DNA of 64,000 bases. Origin: CAYREV01 sp964423345. GTDB taxonomy: Bacteria > Bacteroidota > Rhodothermia > Balneolales > Balneolaceae. The notes below the pieces were generated by a model. The model was not told the origin of the DNA. It saw only the letters and a program-made list of their open reading frames with translations, and did not search any database. The stretch is taken from assembly GCA_964423345.1 (NCBI GenBank), contig CAYREV010000008.1, forward strand, positions 28,812 to 92,811, given 5' to 3'. Shown here piece after piece: positions 17,362-26,590 of this stretch (position 1 is its first letter; every line of letters begins with the position of its first letter). Both the position numbers and the translations under genes were made by a program.

Positions 17362-18444
17362 TTAGATTTCAGGGGTAAGGAAGGTATGCTGGCTGGCGGT
17401 GTGAAGGTCTCTCCATGCCCGGTTGACCGCTTTGTTTCGGTCCAGTACCTGCATGCCCAGGTGGGGATATATGCGGTGTGCCGCCTGAAGCGCTTTATGG
17501 TTTACCAAAGCTGCCAGCTCCTTGATTTTTTCCATCCGCCGGGATGCCCGTCCGTCATCCTCACCTATAGCATTCCAGCTGACTTCCATGTGTCCGTAGA
17601 GCTCATCCCGTATATCCCTCAACGCCCGGAAGGACTCCTCATGGAGAGAGGCCATCTTTTCTGCATCATTTCCATCCCCGTCGGATAATCCGTAGATGAT
17701 ATTCCCCGCTTCGTCCACAAAACGTTCCGCCATACCCAGCAGGGAGATCGCCAGAGTGCAGCGGGCGAAGGGTTCGAAGGGGAAGCGGTAGAGGTCGGCA
17801 TCAATATGGGAGGCCTCCGGTGCGATTAGGAACGTTCTGCCCTCGGGTACAAACTGTTCAACTACCTTCATGTTGTCACTGGCGGTCGCAATGAGGCCGT
17901 GGCTGTTCCAGCGCTCTTGAATTTCCACCTGTTCCGGAAGAAATGCGAACGCTTTAATATCGGGATGATCCCCGTTGTCGGACTTGATGAGGCAGCTTGC
18001 GGTGAAGAGGGTGGCGTGGGGCCAGCCGCTTATATATTTCCAGTTGCCGCTGATGCGATATCCGTCTTTATAGGGGGTGGCTGTGCCGGCCGGAAAACCC
18101 GAGCCACTGATAAATGTTTTGGGGTCCTTGAAGATTTTTTCGGAAACGAGAGGGTCGATATAGGCAGAAAACATGCCGGCCCCCGCTCCCAGGGTTAAGA
18201 GCCATCCCAAACTGCCGTCCAGGTAGGAGGCTTCCTCGAAACAGTGAAGGGCTTCCGGAAGGGAGAGTTGGTGGCCTCCCATCGACTGGGGTACCAGCAG
18301 ATGAAAAAGCCGCTTCGAATAGGCCATTTCCAGCTGTCGATTGGTCAGCCGCCCTGCCTTTTCAGCTTCAACAGCCTCGCCAAGCAGAAGCTCCCGGTCG
18401 TCTTTTGAGAAATAAACGAAGTCGAAAAAGTTTTGAAACTTCAA
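17362..18444 (-). CDS. Acyl-CoA dehydrogenase-fold flavoprotein (HsaA/DszC-like)
   Basis: 360 residues with the acyl-CoA dehydrogenase fold. The N-terminal helical domain has VPQSMGGHQLSLPEALHCFEEAS, the middle beta domain has GYRISGNWKYISG, and the C-terminus has NRAWRDLHTASQHTFLTP. That tail resembles the flavin-dependent monooxygenase branch (HsaA, HpaB, DszC type) more than true acyl-CoA dehydrogenases; I see no obvious catalytic glutamate for dehydrogenation. The substrate is unknown. The start codon is TTG. It lies 103 bases downstream of the PBP1A gene on the same strand. Confidence 0.72.
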   Translation of the reverse strand: MKFQNFFDFVYFSKDDRELLLGEAVEAEKAGRLTNRQLEMAYSKRLFHLLVPQSMGGHQLSLPEALHCFEEASYLDGSLGWLLTLGAGAGMFSAYIDPLVSEKIFKDPKTFISGSGFPAGTATPYKDGYRISGNWKYISGWPHATLFTASCLIKSDNGDHPDIKAFAFLPEQVEIQERWNSHGLIATASDNMKVVEQFVPEGRTFLIAPEASHIDADLYRFPFEPFARCTLAISLLGMAERFVDEAGNIIYGLSDGDGNDAEKMASLHEESFRALRDIRDELYGHMEVSWNAIGEDDGRASRRMEKIKELAALVNHKALQAAHRIYPHLGMQVLDRNKAVNRAWRDLHTASQHTFLTPEI

Positions 18445-18547
18445 GGGTGGGAGAATAGATTTTTAAAGGATGGCCGTAACAGCGTGCCGGCGCAGAGCCC
18501 AAGGTGTGCCGGATGATAATAATGCAGCAGGATAAGAGCAATGCATT

Positions 18548-20881
18548 CTACCAGCCCACGCGCCCCTTGGTTTTGTCTTTCATGGGGAGGTCGGAGGCAT
18601 CCTCCGGGTCTACCGGCATGATAAAGCCGGGAGGCGAATCGAAAGCCTCATAACTCCACGGGGCTTCGGGATCGGAGGTTACCAGGTTGATAAATCTGCC
18701 GACGATGGGCAAAGCCGAACGGGCCCCCTGGCCGATACTGTATGCCAGGTCGGTGGGAAAGCGGACACGCCGGTCGGCGCCGCCCACCCAGGCACCCATG
18801 ACGGCATGGGGCATCATAGCCACAAACCAGTTGTCGGCACTGTTCTGGGTGGTTCCCGTCTTTCCGGCAACATCCTGTTGGACTCCATACACATTTCTGA
18901 GTCGGACGCCGGTGCCGTGGTAGTTTTCACCCCCACGGATGACGCCTCTCATCATGTCGATCATCATATAGGCGGTTTCGGGGCTGATGACTTCAGATTC
19001 ATATTCGGGATGATATTCCTTGATGACGTTGCCCTCCTTGTCCTCAATACGGGTGATGGCAATGGGGTCGATATGGACCCCCCGGTTGGCAAAAGTGGTA
19101 TAGGCGCTTACCAGTTCCAGCAGGGACACTTCGGCGGTACCCAATGCAATGGAGGGGTAGGGCGGGGTGTCCGACATGTCGATACCCAGGTTGGAAGCCA
19201 TCTGCTTGATTTTGCGGGCGGCGGGTTCCAGTTTCTCGAGGCTGGTTGTGCCCGGGTTCCCCGCAATGACCGGCAGAAGCCTGACGGTCACATTGTTCAG
19301 GCTGCGGGCCAGTGCCTCGCGAAGGGGTACCATCGTGGGCCCGGCGGGAACCTGGGGATCTTTGGGGTCCCACACTTCACCGGCGCGGTTGTAATATTTC
19401 GTTGGATATTTGGAAAACTTCTGATAGGGTTTGTAGCCGTTATCGATGGCTACGGCATAGACAAAGGGCTTAAAGGTGGAGCCTGCCTGCCGTTCCGACT
19501 GGTAGACGTGGTCGAACTGTACATTTCCGTAGTTGGAGCCGCCTACCCAGGCCAGGATATTCCCGTTGTTGGGGTCGATGGCAGTAAATCCGGCCTCCAG
19601 GCGCGTGCGTGCCCTTTTGACGGAATCGATAAAAGCCTCGTCGGCAAAAAGTGAATCGAAGACCACCGATTCCTGGTCGGTGTCAAAATTGGAAAAGCCG
19701 TTTTTGTACCGGTCGGTCTCCCGCAGAAACTCCCGGAGGAATCGCGGATGCTTCTTCCAGAATCGATCCATGTACTCGCCGCCCGGCGAGGTCCATTCGT
19801 TTTCATAGATGGCTTGCAGGGAATCCAGCTTGGTTCTCAGCGCCTGTTCGGCATATTTCTGCAGGCGGGAATCAATAGTGGTATAGATCGTAAGTCCGTC
19901 GGTATAGATATCGTAGCCGTTTTCCTCGGTCCATTTCATGACCTTTTTGCGTACATATTCGCCAAAATAACGGCTTTCCTGTCCGGCTTTGGAGGGGGGT
20001 TGGTAATCAAGCTTTATAGGTTCCTTGCGGAGCTTGTTGTACACTTCATCGCCGATCAGCCCGCGGCGGTTCATAAGCATAAGAACAATATTCCGCCTTC
20101 GCTGGGCCCTTTCCGGGAAAAGGCGGGGATTGTACCGGTAGATGGCATTTACCGATCCGACCATGGTAGCTGCCTGGGATATCGTAAGCTCCTTGGCGGT
20201 TTTTCCGTAATGGGTTTGTGCGGCCGATTCGATTCCGAAAGCACTGTTGGGAAATTCCACCGTATTGAGATACATCTCGATGATCTCCCGCTTGGTATAG
20301 TTTTCTTCGATCTGGATGGCAGTGATCATCTCTCGTAGTTTGCGGACGACCGAAAATTCCCGGCCGATTTTCTTATATAGGTTGCGGGCCAGCTGCTGGG
20401 TGATGGTGGATCCTCCCTCAATCCGTCCCCGAAGCAGGTGATAGGGGATGGCCAGAGTCCGCACCATGTCAATCCCCCAGTGATTGTAGAAGCGGTGGTC
20501 TTCGGTGGCAATGAGGGCATCCACTACATGGGGGGAGATCTCTTCCATAGGCACATCGGTCCTGTTCTCGGTATAATATTTATCCAGGACCACGCCGTCT
20601 CGGCTTTTAACAACCGTTGCTACGGCAGTTTTGGGGTTTTCCAATTCCTGTATGGAGGGGAGGCCCTGGTACAAATAGATAATGAAGCCGATCACAAAAA
20701 CGGCTATAAGGCCCAGGGTGATCCCGCCGTATTTAGCCAGATTCCTTTTGAGCGGGGATGAAAAATCCCAAAAATTCTTTGGGGATTTCTTTTTCTTACG
20801 TTCCTCTATTTTCTTGCGCCGATATTCAGGATCGTTGAAATATTGATCCATATGATCGTCATTATGACCTGAGTTGCTCAT
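18548..20881 (-). CDS. Penicillin-binding protein 1A (bifunctional)
   Basis: 777 residues. A Lys-rich cytoplasmic tail is followed by a single transmembrane anchor (about 50-70), then a GT51 glycosyltransferase (ATEDHRFYNHWGID; GGSTITQQLARNL) that polymerises lipid II. A transpeptidase follows with SxxK in GSTFKPFVYA, SxN in RSLNNV and KTG in AGKTGTTQN. It makes and cross-links peptidoglycan in the periplasm. The start codon overlaps the lpxH stop by 4 bases (ATGA), so the two are translationally coupled. Confidence 0.95.
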   Translation of the reverse strand: MSNSGHNDDHMDQYFNDPEYRRKKIEERKKKKSPKNFWDFSSPLKRNLAKYGGITLGLIAVFVIGFIIYLYQGLPSIQELENPKTAVATVVKSRDGVVLDKYYTENRTDVPMEEISPHVVDALIATEDHRFYNHWGIDMVRTLAIPYHLLRGRIEGGSTITQQLARNLYKKIGREFSVVRKLREMITAIQIEENYTKREIIEMYLNTVEFPNSAFGIESAAQTHYGKTAKELTISQAATMVGSVNAIYRYNPRLFPERAQRRRNIVLMLMNRRGLIGDEVYNKLRKEPIKLDYQPPSKAGQESRYFGEYVRKKVMKWTEENGYDIYTDGLTIYTTIDSRLQKYAEQALRTKLDSLQAIYENEWTSPGGEYMDRFWKKHPRFLREFLRETDRYKNGFSNFDTDQESVVFDSLFADEAFIDSVKRARTRLEAGFTAIDPNNGNILAWVGGSNYGNVQFDHVYQSERQAGSTFKPFVYAVAIDNGYKPYQKFSKYPTKYYNRAGEVWDPKDPQVPAGPTMVPLREALARSLNNVTVRLLPVIAGNPGTTSLEKLEPAARKIKQMASNLGIDMSDTPPYPSIALGTAEVSLLELVSAYTTFANRGVHIDPIAITRIEDKEGNVIKEYHPEYESEVISPETAYMMIDMMRGVIRGGENYHGTGVRLRNVYGVQQDVAGKTGTTQNSADNWFVAMMPHAVMGAWVGGADRRVRFPTDLAYSIGQGARSALPIVGRFINLVTSDPEAPWSYEAFDSPPGFIMPVDPEDASDLPMKDKTKGRVGW

Positions 20882-21669
20882 GCTGTCTGATTGTGCCCCG
20901 AAAAGGGTTCCAGTTTATTTCTTTTATCGTTCCAGGAAACGAGTGAAAATCCTTCTTTATTATATATAACCGCCGTGCGGTGTATACAAAAGGTACCTAA
21001 ATTTATATAGGTTCCGAAGTCAAAATCATTCCGCCGCGGCATGTGGTCATGTCCACAGAGAATCACGTCGATATCCTCTCTCTCTAACTTCGTTTCGGCC
21101 CATTTGTTCAGTTTATTTTGCTCCTCTTGAATTTTGCCTGTACTCCGGTTGATGTTCGAGAACCATTTCATTGCTTTTAAACCCATAGAGGGGGGTAAAA
21201 GCTTCTGATAGAAACGAATAAAGAGGGGATTTCGCAGCAGGCGGTGCATCAGCGGCCTGGATAATGAAGGCCCGCCGTTTTCGACACCGTCGCCGTGCAG
21301 CATCAACACTTTGTGGTGCCCGAATTTTTTTATACGGAGGTCCTTCTCCAGCTCAAAACCGATGGAGGGAAGGTAGTCGCGGGTCCAGTTATCATGATTT
21401 CCGGTGATAAAGAGCGTAGGGCCGAAGCTGCGGTTATAGCGTTTAAACCGCTCCCGGACTTGTTCGGCTACCGGGGGGATGTGATTGGGGTATTCCATCC
21501 AGTAGTCGAAGAGATCTCCGAGCACATAAATCTTGTATCCGTGGGTTTCACAGTAGTCGATCAGGTTGACAAGTTCCTGCTCGAGAAGGGTGTTTCGCCG
21601 CTCATCGAATCCACCGAGGTGGACATCCGACAAAAATAAGGCCTTAGCCGGTGTGTGGTTTTGATCCAT
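20878..21669 (-). CDS. lpxH: UDP-2,3-diacylglucosamine diphosphatase LpxH-like
   Basis: 263 residues, a calcineurin-like metallophosphoesterase. Metal-binding motifs in order: SDVHLGG, GDLFDYW, GNHDNW, LHGDG and GHDH. This set, with the intervening helical lid, fits LpxH, which removes UMP from UDP-2,3-diacylglucosamine to give lipid X in lipid A synthesis at the inner-membrane surface. The close relative LpxG/YbbF type cannot be fully excluded. It sits between a polyprenyl synthase (17-base gap) and PBP1A (4-base overlap). Confidence 0.85.
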   Translation of the reverse strand: MDQNHTPAKALFLSDVHLGGFDERRNTLLEQELVNLIDYCETHGYKIYVLGDLFDYWMEYPNHIPPVAEQVRERFKRYNRSFGPTLFITGNHDNWTRDYLPSIGFELEKDLRIKKFGHHKVLMLHGDGVENGGPSLSRPLMHRLLRNPLFIRFYQKLLPPSMGLKAMKWFSNINRSTGKIQEEQNKLNKWAETKLEREDIDVILCGHDHMPRRNDFDFGTYINLGTFCIHRTAVIYNKEGFSLVSWNDKRNKLEPFSGHNQTA

Positions 21670-21686
21670 AAGAGGAGGGGGGAGCG

Positions 21687-22706
21687 TTATCTCTTTCTTT
21701 TGACAATATACCGAACAAGATCCTCAAAAGTTCTTCGTTGCTCAGAATCCGGCAGGGTCCGGAGTTTTTCAAGCGCTTGTTCGGTATACTCTTTCATCGT
21801 ATTCCTGGCGTATTCAATGCCTCCGTTTTCATGGACGAAACGGACGATCTCATCCACATGCTTATCTTTCTTCTTTCTCTTTCGCATGAGATAGCGAATA
21901 CGTGTTTTTTCCATCACTCCGGCCCGGTCGAGGGCATAGATCAGGGGAAGAGTCAGTTTTCGCTCCTGAATATCGTTCCGGCGCGGTTTGCCTACATCGT
22001 CAATGCCGTAATCGAAGAGGTCGTCGCGTATCTGGAAGGCTACGCCTATACACATGCCGATGTCGTACATCTTCTCATGAAGGTCGGGGTCGTCGGTGGT
22101 GGATATGGCCCCGCATTCACAACAGGAGGCGATGAGGCTGGCGGTCTTCTCCGAGATAACCTTGAAATAATAATCTTCAGTCATGTTGAACAGCCTGGCT
22201 GCTTTAAACTGCCTGAGTTCCCCCTCGCTCATGCTTTTGACTGCACGGGACAAAACTTTCAGCAGTTTGAACTCATCGTGGTCGAGAGCGATAAGAAGTC
22301 CCTTGGACAACAGGAAGTCGCCCAGCAGTACGCTGGCTTTATTTTTCCATACCTTGTTGATGCTTAAGAAACCCCTGCGAATATCCGCTTCGTCAACTAC
22401 GTCGTCGTGGATCAGGGTGGCGGTATGCAGCAGCTCAATCATGGTAGCAGCAATGTAGCTGCGCTTGTTGACGTCCCCGAAAAGTTGGGCAGACATGAAC
22501 ACCAGGGTGGGGCGAATTTCCTTGCCTTTTTGACGAAGCAGGTATTGAACAATTTTATCGAGTACAAAAACATCCGTTCGAAGGGCTTCCTTGTAAAAAG
22601 TACGGAAGTCCTCCAGATAGGGGGAGACCGGTGCCGTTATCTCCTTGAGAGATTTTTTCTGGCGGTATTTCAGATCGGTAACTTTTTCTAACCGGGTGTC
22701 AATCAT
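21687..22706 (-). CDS. Polyprenyl diphosphate synthase (trans type)
   Basis: 339 residues. The first Asp-rich motif is in HDDVVDEADIRRG and the second in FQIRDDLFDYG; GKEIRP is the conserved substrate-binding segment near the N-terminus. These define a trans-isoprenyl diphosphate synthase that condenses IPP onto an allylic primer. Length and sequence fit the octaprenyl/heptaprenyl (IspB) type supplying the menaquinone side chain. Chain length cannot be read with certainty. It is the first gene of a likely minus-strand operon with lpxH and PBP1A. Confidence 0.88.
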   Translation of the reverse strand: MIDTRLEKVTDLKYRQKKSLKEITAPVSPYLEDFRTFYKEALRTDVFVLDKIVQYLLRQKGKEIRPTLVFMSAQLFGDVNKRSYIAATMIELLHTATLIHDDVVDEADIRRGFLSINKVWKNKASVLLGDFLLSKGLLIALDHDEFKLLKVLSRAVKSMSEGELRQFKAARLFNMTEDYYFKVISEKTASLIASCCECGAISTTDDPDLHEKMYDIGMCIGVAFQIRDDLFDYGIDDVGKPRRNDIQERKLTLPLIYALDRAGVMEKTRIRYLMRKRKKKDKHVDEIVRFVHENGGIEYARNTMKEYTEQALEKLRTLPDSEQRRTFEDLVRYIVKRKR

Positions 22707-22851
22707 GTGCCCTGCGGGGATGTTTTATTGATCCAGATTCAAAATTGCAATTTAAGAATTATTGAAGTTTTATACTCTACTCAATTAATGTACCTTCAGA
22801 TGAGCTATAAAAAACGGAAAATTTTAACATAAATCATTTCAGATCTAATTC

Positions 22852-24147
22852 ATGGTGAAGATAGATACGTCGGGAGCACGCAGTTTTCTATCGGATAAAG
22901 AATGGGAGCAGGCATACCGGGCGGTTGAAGAGGCATTGGAGAAGGTAGAAAACAGGAGCGGCGAAGGAGCCGAATGGCTGGGGTGGCGGGATCTGTTATC
23001 CACTCCCAACGATGCCGAGCTCGAGCAGATAGCGGCACTGGCGGAACCACTGCGAAGAGAGGCCGACGTGTTCGTTGTTTGCGGTATCGGAGGATCCTAT
23101 TTGGGAGCGAGAGCCGTTATAGAGGCTCTGGGCACCTTTTTCCCGGGGCCCGACCAGCCGGAGATTATTTATGCAGGCCATCACATGAGTGGCAATTACC
23201 TGGATCAGCTCATGCGCTACCTTTCTCAGCCCAAGTCTGACGGAACCCCCAAGAGTGTGTATTTAAATGTAATTTCAAAGTCGGGGACCACCCTGGAGAC
23301 GGCTCTTTCTTTCCGGCTCCTCCGTGATTGGTTCCATTCCACCTATGAAGAAGATCCCGCACGGCGTATTATCTGCACCACCAGCGAAGAGGGCGGCGCC
23401 CTCAACAAGCTGGTGGACGACTTCGGTTATCGGAAGTTTGTAATACCGGAGGATGTCGGCGGTCGCTTTTCGGTGCTGACTCCCGTCGGCTTGCTGCCTA
23501 TTGCGGTTGCGGGCATAGATATTCAGACATTATTTTACGGTGCGGTCAATGAGTTTGAAGACCTGGAATCGAAGCCGGAAGAGGTGTTGAAACATGCCGC
23601 CATTCGTTATGGCCTCCATGAAAAAGGCAAGGCTATAGACTTGATCAGCACTTTTGAGCCGGAACTTTCCTCCTTTGGCGACTGGGTGCAACAGCTCCTC
23701 GGAGAGAGTGAGGGCAAGGAGGGATTGGGGATCTATCCTGCCACGGCCACCTATTCCACCGACCTGCACAGCCTCGGCCAGCTGGTGCAGGAGGGCAGGC
23801 GCAATATTATGGAGACGGTTATCCGGGTCAGGGAGAGGAAGTGCCCGCTGACCATCAAGAAATCTTCCGGAAATGCCGACACGCTTGACTACCTGGCGGG
23901 AAAAACTTTTCATGAAATTAACACCCAGGCCCTGGAAGGGACCAAAAGCGCGCACCGTGAAGGTGGCATACCGGTGGTAGAACTGTCCATGCAGAAGCTG
24001 AACGCACAGCAGCTTGGGGCGCTGATTTACTATTTTGAGTTATTTACTGCTGTGTACGTCTATGCCCTCGGGATCAACCCTTTCGATCAGCCGGGAGTTG
24101 AGGCTTACAAGAAAGCGATGTATAAACTGTTAGGAAAACAATCGTAG
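22852..24147 (+). CDS. pgi: Glucose-6-phosphate isomerase
   Basis: 431 residues, the shorter form of Pgi seen in Firmicutes and Bacteroidota. It contains GIGGSYLGARAVIEAL, the substrate loop SKSGTTLETALSF and the C-terminal GGIPVVELSM. It interconverts glucose-6-phosphate and fructose-6-phosphate. It begins with ATG in a 145-base AT-rich spacer divergent from the polyprenyl synthase gene. The next gene starts 6 bases after its stop, so they form one unit. Confidence 0.93.
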   Translation: MVKIDTSGARSFLSDKEWEQAYRAVEEALEKVENRSGEGAEWLGWRDLLSTPNDAELEQIAALAEPLRREADVFVVCGIGGSYLGARAVIEALGTFFPGPDQPEIIYAGHHMSGNYLDQLMRYLSQPKSDGTPKSVYLNVISKSGTTLETALSFRLLRDWFHSTYEEDPARRIICTTSEEGGALNKLVDDFGYRKFVIPEDVGGRFSVLTPVGLLPIAVAGIDIQTLFYGAVNEFEDLESKPEEVLKHAAIRYGLHEKGKAIDLISTFEPELSSFGDWVQQLLGESEGKEGLGIYPATATYSTDLHSLGQLVQEGRRNIMETVIRVRERKCPLTIKKSSGNADTLDYLAGKTFHEINTQALEGTKSAHREGGIPVVELSMQKLNAQQLGALIYYFELFTAVYVYALGINPFDQPGVEAYKKAMYKLLGKQS

Positions 24148-24152
24148 TATCC

Positions 24153-24803
24153 ATGAGCAAGGAAGAGCAAGATCAAAAAAAAGACGACCGGTTTATTGCT
24201 ATTGCAGGCAATATCGGGGCGGGGAAGTCTTCGCTTACCGAATTGCTTTCCAGGCATTTTGGCTGGGAGGCCTACTTCGAGTCGGTGGACGACAACCCCT
24301 ACCTGGAGGATTTTTATGATGATATGAGGCGCTGGAGTTTTAACCTGCAGATCTATTTTTTGTCCAGCCGTTTCAGGCATCACAAGGAGATGCTGGAGAA
24401 ACAGGAGAATATTGTACAGGACCGGACCATATATGAAGATGTGGAAATATTTGCCAGGAACCTTCATGAAATGGGTTTGATGAGCGACAGGGACTACCGC
24501 AATTATGAATCCCTGTTCAATGAGATGACGCACTTTTTGCGCCCCCCGGACCTGCTTATCTACCTGCGGGCCCAGGTCCCCACCCTGGTAAGGCAGATTC
24601 AGCAGCGGGGACGTGAATATGAAAACACCATTCGTATAGAGTACCTGGAGCGGCTTAACCGCCTTTATGAAGACTGGATTGAACGATATCCCCATGAAAA
24701 GCTTATTATAGATACAGACGACCTGGATTTTGTCAACAGCCAGGAAGACCTGGGAAGGGTTATTGAGCTGGTCGAGCAGCGTATGTTTGGGTTGTTTAAT
24801 TGA
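24153..24803 (+). CDS. Deoxynucleoside kinase
   Basis: 216 residues. The P-loop is GNIGAGKSS (22-30), followed by WSFNLQIYFLSSRF (deoxynucleoside-binding helix), the DR-type motif QDRTIYEDVEIFA, and a lid with RQIQQRGREYE. This is the dCK/dGK/dAK family that phosphorylates salvaged deoxynucleosides. Specificity (dA/dG versus dC) is not certain. It is tightly coupled to pgi upstream; an internal promoter for the following fatty-acid cluster begins at its last codon. Confidence 0.9.
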   Translation: MSKEEQDQKKDDRFIAIAGNIGAGKSSLTELLSRHFGWEAYFESVDDNPYLEDFYDDMRRWSFNLQIYFLSSRFRHHKEMLEKQENIVQDRTIYEDVEIFARNLHEMGLMSDRDYRNYESLFNEMTHFLRPPDLLIYLRAQVPTLVRQIQQRGREYENTIRIEYLERLNRLYEDWIERYPHEKLIIDTDDLDFVNSQEDLGRVIELVEQRMFGLFN

Positions 24804-24834
24804 TTGCAGATCAACCCAATAATTCATAACTTTG
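24804..24834 (+). promoter_or_regulatory. Promoter of the yceD-rpmF-plsX-fab cluster
   Basis: TTG (24804-24806), a 20-base spacer, then TAACTTTG (24827-24834), a full match to the Bacteroidota consensus. The yceD ATG follows 15 bases later, so the leader would be only about 10 nt. Confidence 0.6.
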
Positions 24835-24849
24835 CAGGCTGTAGCGAAT

Positions 24850-25368
24850 ATGTCAAAATTAGAGTTCCATATTGTCGAAATACCCGAGGGCCAGAGTGAA
24901 AAAACACTCGCTTTGGAGAAGGACGACCTCGATCTCTCTCCCTATACGTTTCAAGGGGGAGAGATAGAGCTCAGTTTCTACCGGACCCTGCATTTTATCC
25001 GGGTTAATTTTTCGGTTCACGCAGGGGTGGAGATCCAGTGTGATCGATCCCTGGATTATTTCGATAAGCCCGTGGATGCAGACTACGAAGTGGTATTTAA
25101 AGTGGACGTCCAGGAAGAAACTGAAGATGAGAATGGGGCCGTACGGCGATTTAATTTTTCCTCCAATACACTGAGTATAGAGGAGGAAGTGCGCGACACT
25201 ATCATGTTACAGATACCGATTAAAAAACTGCACCCGCGTTTTCTGGATAAAGAAGGAAAACCGAAGGGTTTTGAAAACAAAACGTTTGGAGCGGCCGACC
25301 TGGATAATGAGTCGGATTCTGAACCGGTAGATCCCCGTTGGGAAAAATTAAAGCAACTAAAGAATTAA
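24850..25368 (+). CDS. yceD: YceD/DUF177 family protein
   Basis: 172 residues from ATG 24850 (MSKLEFHIVEIP). An upstream extension to 24832 would overlap the promoter. DUF177 proteins are almost always encoded just before rpmF, as here, and have been linked to 23S rRNA maturation or accumulation. The acidic, beta-rich sequence with LSPYTFQGGEIELSFYRTLHFIRV fits the family. It is followed after 25 bases by rpmF. Confidence 0.85.
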   Translation: MSKLEFHIVEIPEGQSEKTLALEKDDLDLSPYTFQGGEIELSFYRTLHFIRVNFSVHAGVEIQCDRSLDYFDKPVDADYEVVFKVDVQEETEDENGAVRRFNFSSNTLSIEEEVRDTIMLQIPIKKLHPRFLDKEGKPKGFENKTFGAADLDNESDSEPVDPRWEKLKQLKN

Positions 25369-25393
25369 CCTGAAAATATTTACGAAAAGTTAA

Positions 25394-25573
25394 ATGGCAC
25401 ATCCAAAGCGTAAGACTTCCAAGTCTCGAAAAAATAAGCGCCGATCTCACCATGGTTTAGAGGAACCCACGCTGGCAGAATGTTCAAACTGCGGAGCTCT
25501 GCATCGCTACCATCACGTCTGTAAAGAATGCGGATACTACCGCGGCCGCCAGGTGATAAGCGTTAGCAAATAA
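25394..25573 (+). CDS. rpmF: 50S ribosomal protein L32
   Basis: A 59-residue protein. It starts MAHPKRKTSKSRKNKRRSHH, the classic L32 N-terminus, and has a zinc-ribbon of two CxxC pairs (CSNCG and CKECG). The short length fits the zinc-containing L32 class. It lies between yceD and plsX, the most conserved rpmF context in bacteria. Confidence 0.97.
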   Translation: MAHPKRKTSKSRKNKRRSHHGLEEPTLAECSNCGALHRYHHVCKECGYYRGRQVISVSK

Positions 25574-25594
25574 CTCTTACCTAAATCCATACTT

Positions 25595-26578
25595 ATGATT
25601 ATTGCTGTAGACGCCGCGGGAGGAGACCATTATCCTGAAAGTCCTGTGAAGGGCGCCATAGAGGCAACGCAGGAAGATAATGGCTTGAACGTCATACTGC
25701 TCGGCCCGGAGGAAACCGTTAAGCGGGAACTTGATAAGTACGAGCATGACTCGCAGCGGGTGTTTGTGAAGGACGCCCCGGAAATCATTGATATGGACGA
25801 GTCGCCGGCCCAGGCGGTAAAAACCAAAAAGAATTCGTCGGTGGTTGTTGGAACGGGCATGATTAAGGCCGGCGAATGCGAGGCCTTTGTGAGTGTGGGC
25901 AATACCGGTGCGCTGCTTGCTGCCTCCACATTCCTGCTGGGCAAGCTTAAGGGAGTGATCAGGCCTACCATAGCGGCAACCTATCCCACGGTGAAAGGAT
26001 ACCGGCTTCTGGTGGATGCCGGGGCTAACCTGGAAGTGCGTCCGGAAATGCTTGTACAATTTGCCAAGATGGGATCTATCTATGCCGAACATGGGATGGG
26101 CATTGAAGATCCGAGGATCGGCCTGCTCAATGTAGGGGAAGAGGAGGAGAAAGGAACCGATATGTTAAAGGAGGCGTATGAAGAACTGCGGTCCCTGCCT
26201 CGTTTTATAGGGAATGTGGAGGGCCGTGACATTCTTCCCGCCAAGGCCGATGTTTATCTCTGCAACGGACTGGTAGGCAACCTGCTGCTCAAACTGGGGG
26301 AGTCTATACCGGAAAACCTTGAAAAATTTCTCGCCAAGGGAATCAAGACGCTGGAGCTGGATGCCGAGGAGGCTGAAAAGGTTGTGAAAGTGTTGAAAGT
26401 ATCCCTGGCACAGTTTAATTATGAAAATGTTGGCGGCATTCCCTTCCTCGGAGTTGACGGCGTAAGCCTGGTTGGCCACGGGGGCAGCTCACCCAAAGCT
26501 ATTAAAAACATGGTATTGAATGCTGTCAGATGCGTTGAGAATAATATCAACGACAAAATTATTGCTTCTCTTAACTAA
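25595..26578 (+). CDS. plsX: Phosphate acyltransferase PlsX
   Basis: 327 residues. It starts MIIAVDAAGGDHYPESPVKGA, the PlsX signature, with VSVGNTGALLAAS in the middle and GVDGVSLVGHGGS near the end. It converts acyl-ACP to acyl-phosphate, which feeds PlsY and phospholipid synthesis. It lies 22 bases after rpmF and 13 bases before fabH. Confidence 0.96.
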   Translation: MIIAVDAAGGDHYPESPVKGAIEATQEDNGLNVILLGPEETVKRELDKYEHDSQRVFVKDAPEIIDMDESPAQAVKTKKNSSVVVGTGMIKAGECEAFVSVGNTGALLAASTFLLGKLKGVIRPTIAATYPTVKGYRLLVDAGANLEVRPEMLVQFAKMGSIYAEHGMGIEDPRIGLLNVGEEEEKGTDMLKEAYEELRSLPRFIGNVEGRDILPAKADVYLCNGLVGNLLLKLGESIPENLEKFLAKGIKTLELDAEEAEKVVKVLKVSLAQFNYENVGGIPFLGVDGVSLVGHGGSSPKAIKNMVLNAVRCVENNINDKIIASLN

Positions 26579-26590
26579 TTAACTTTTTTA

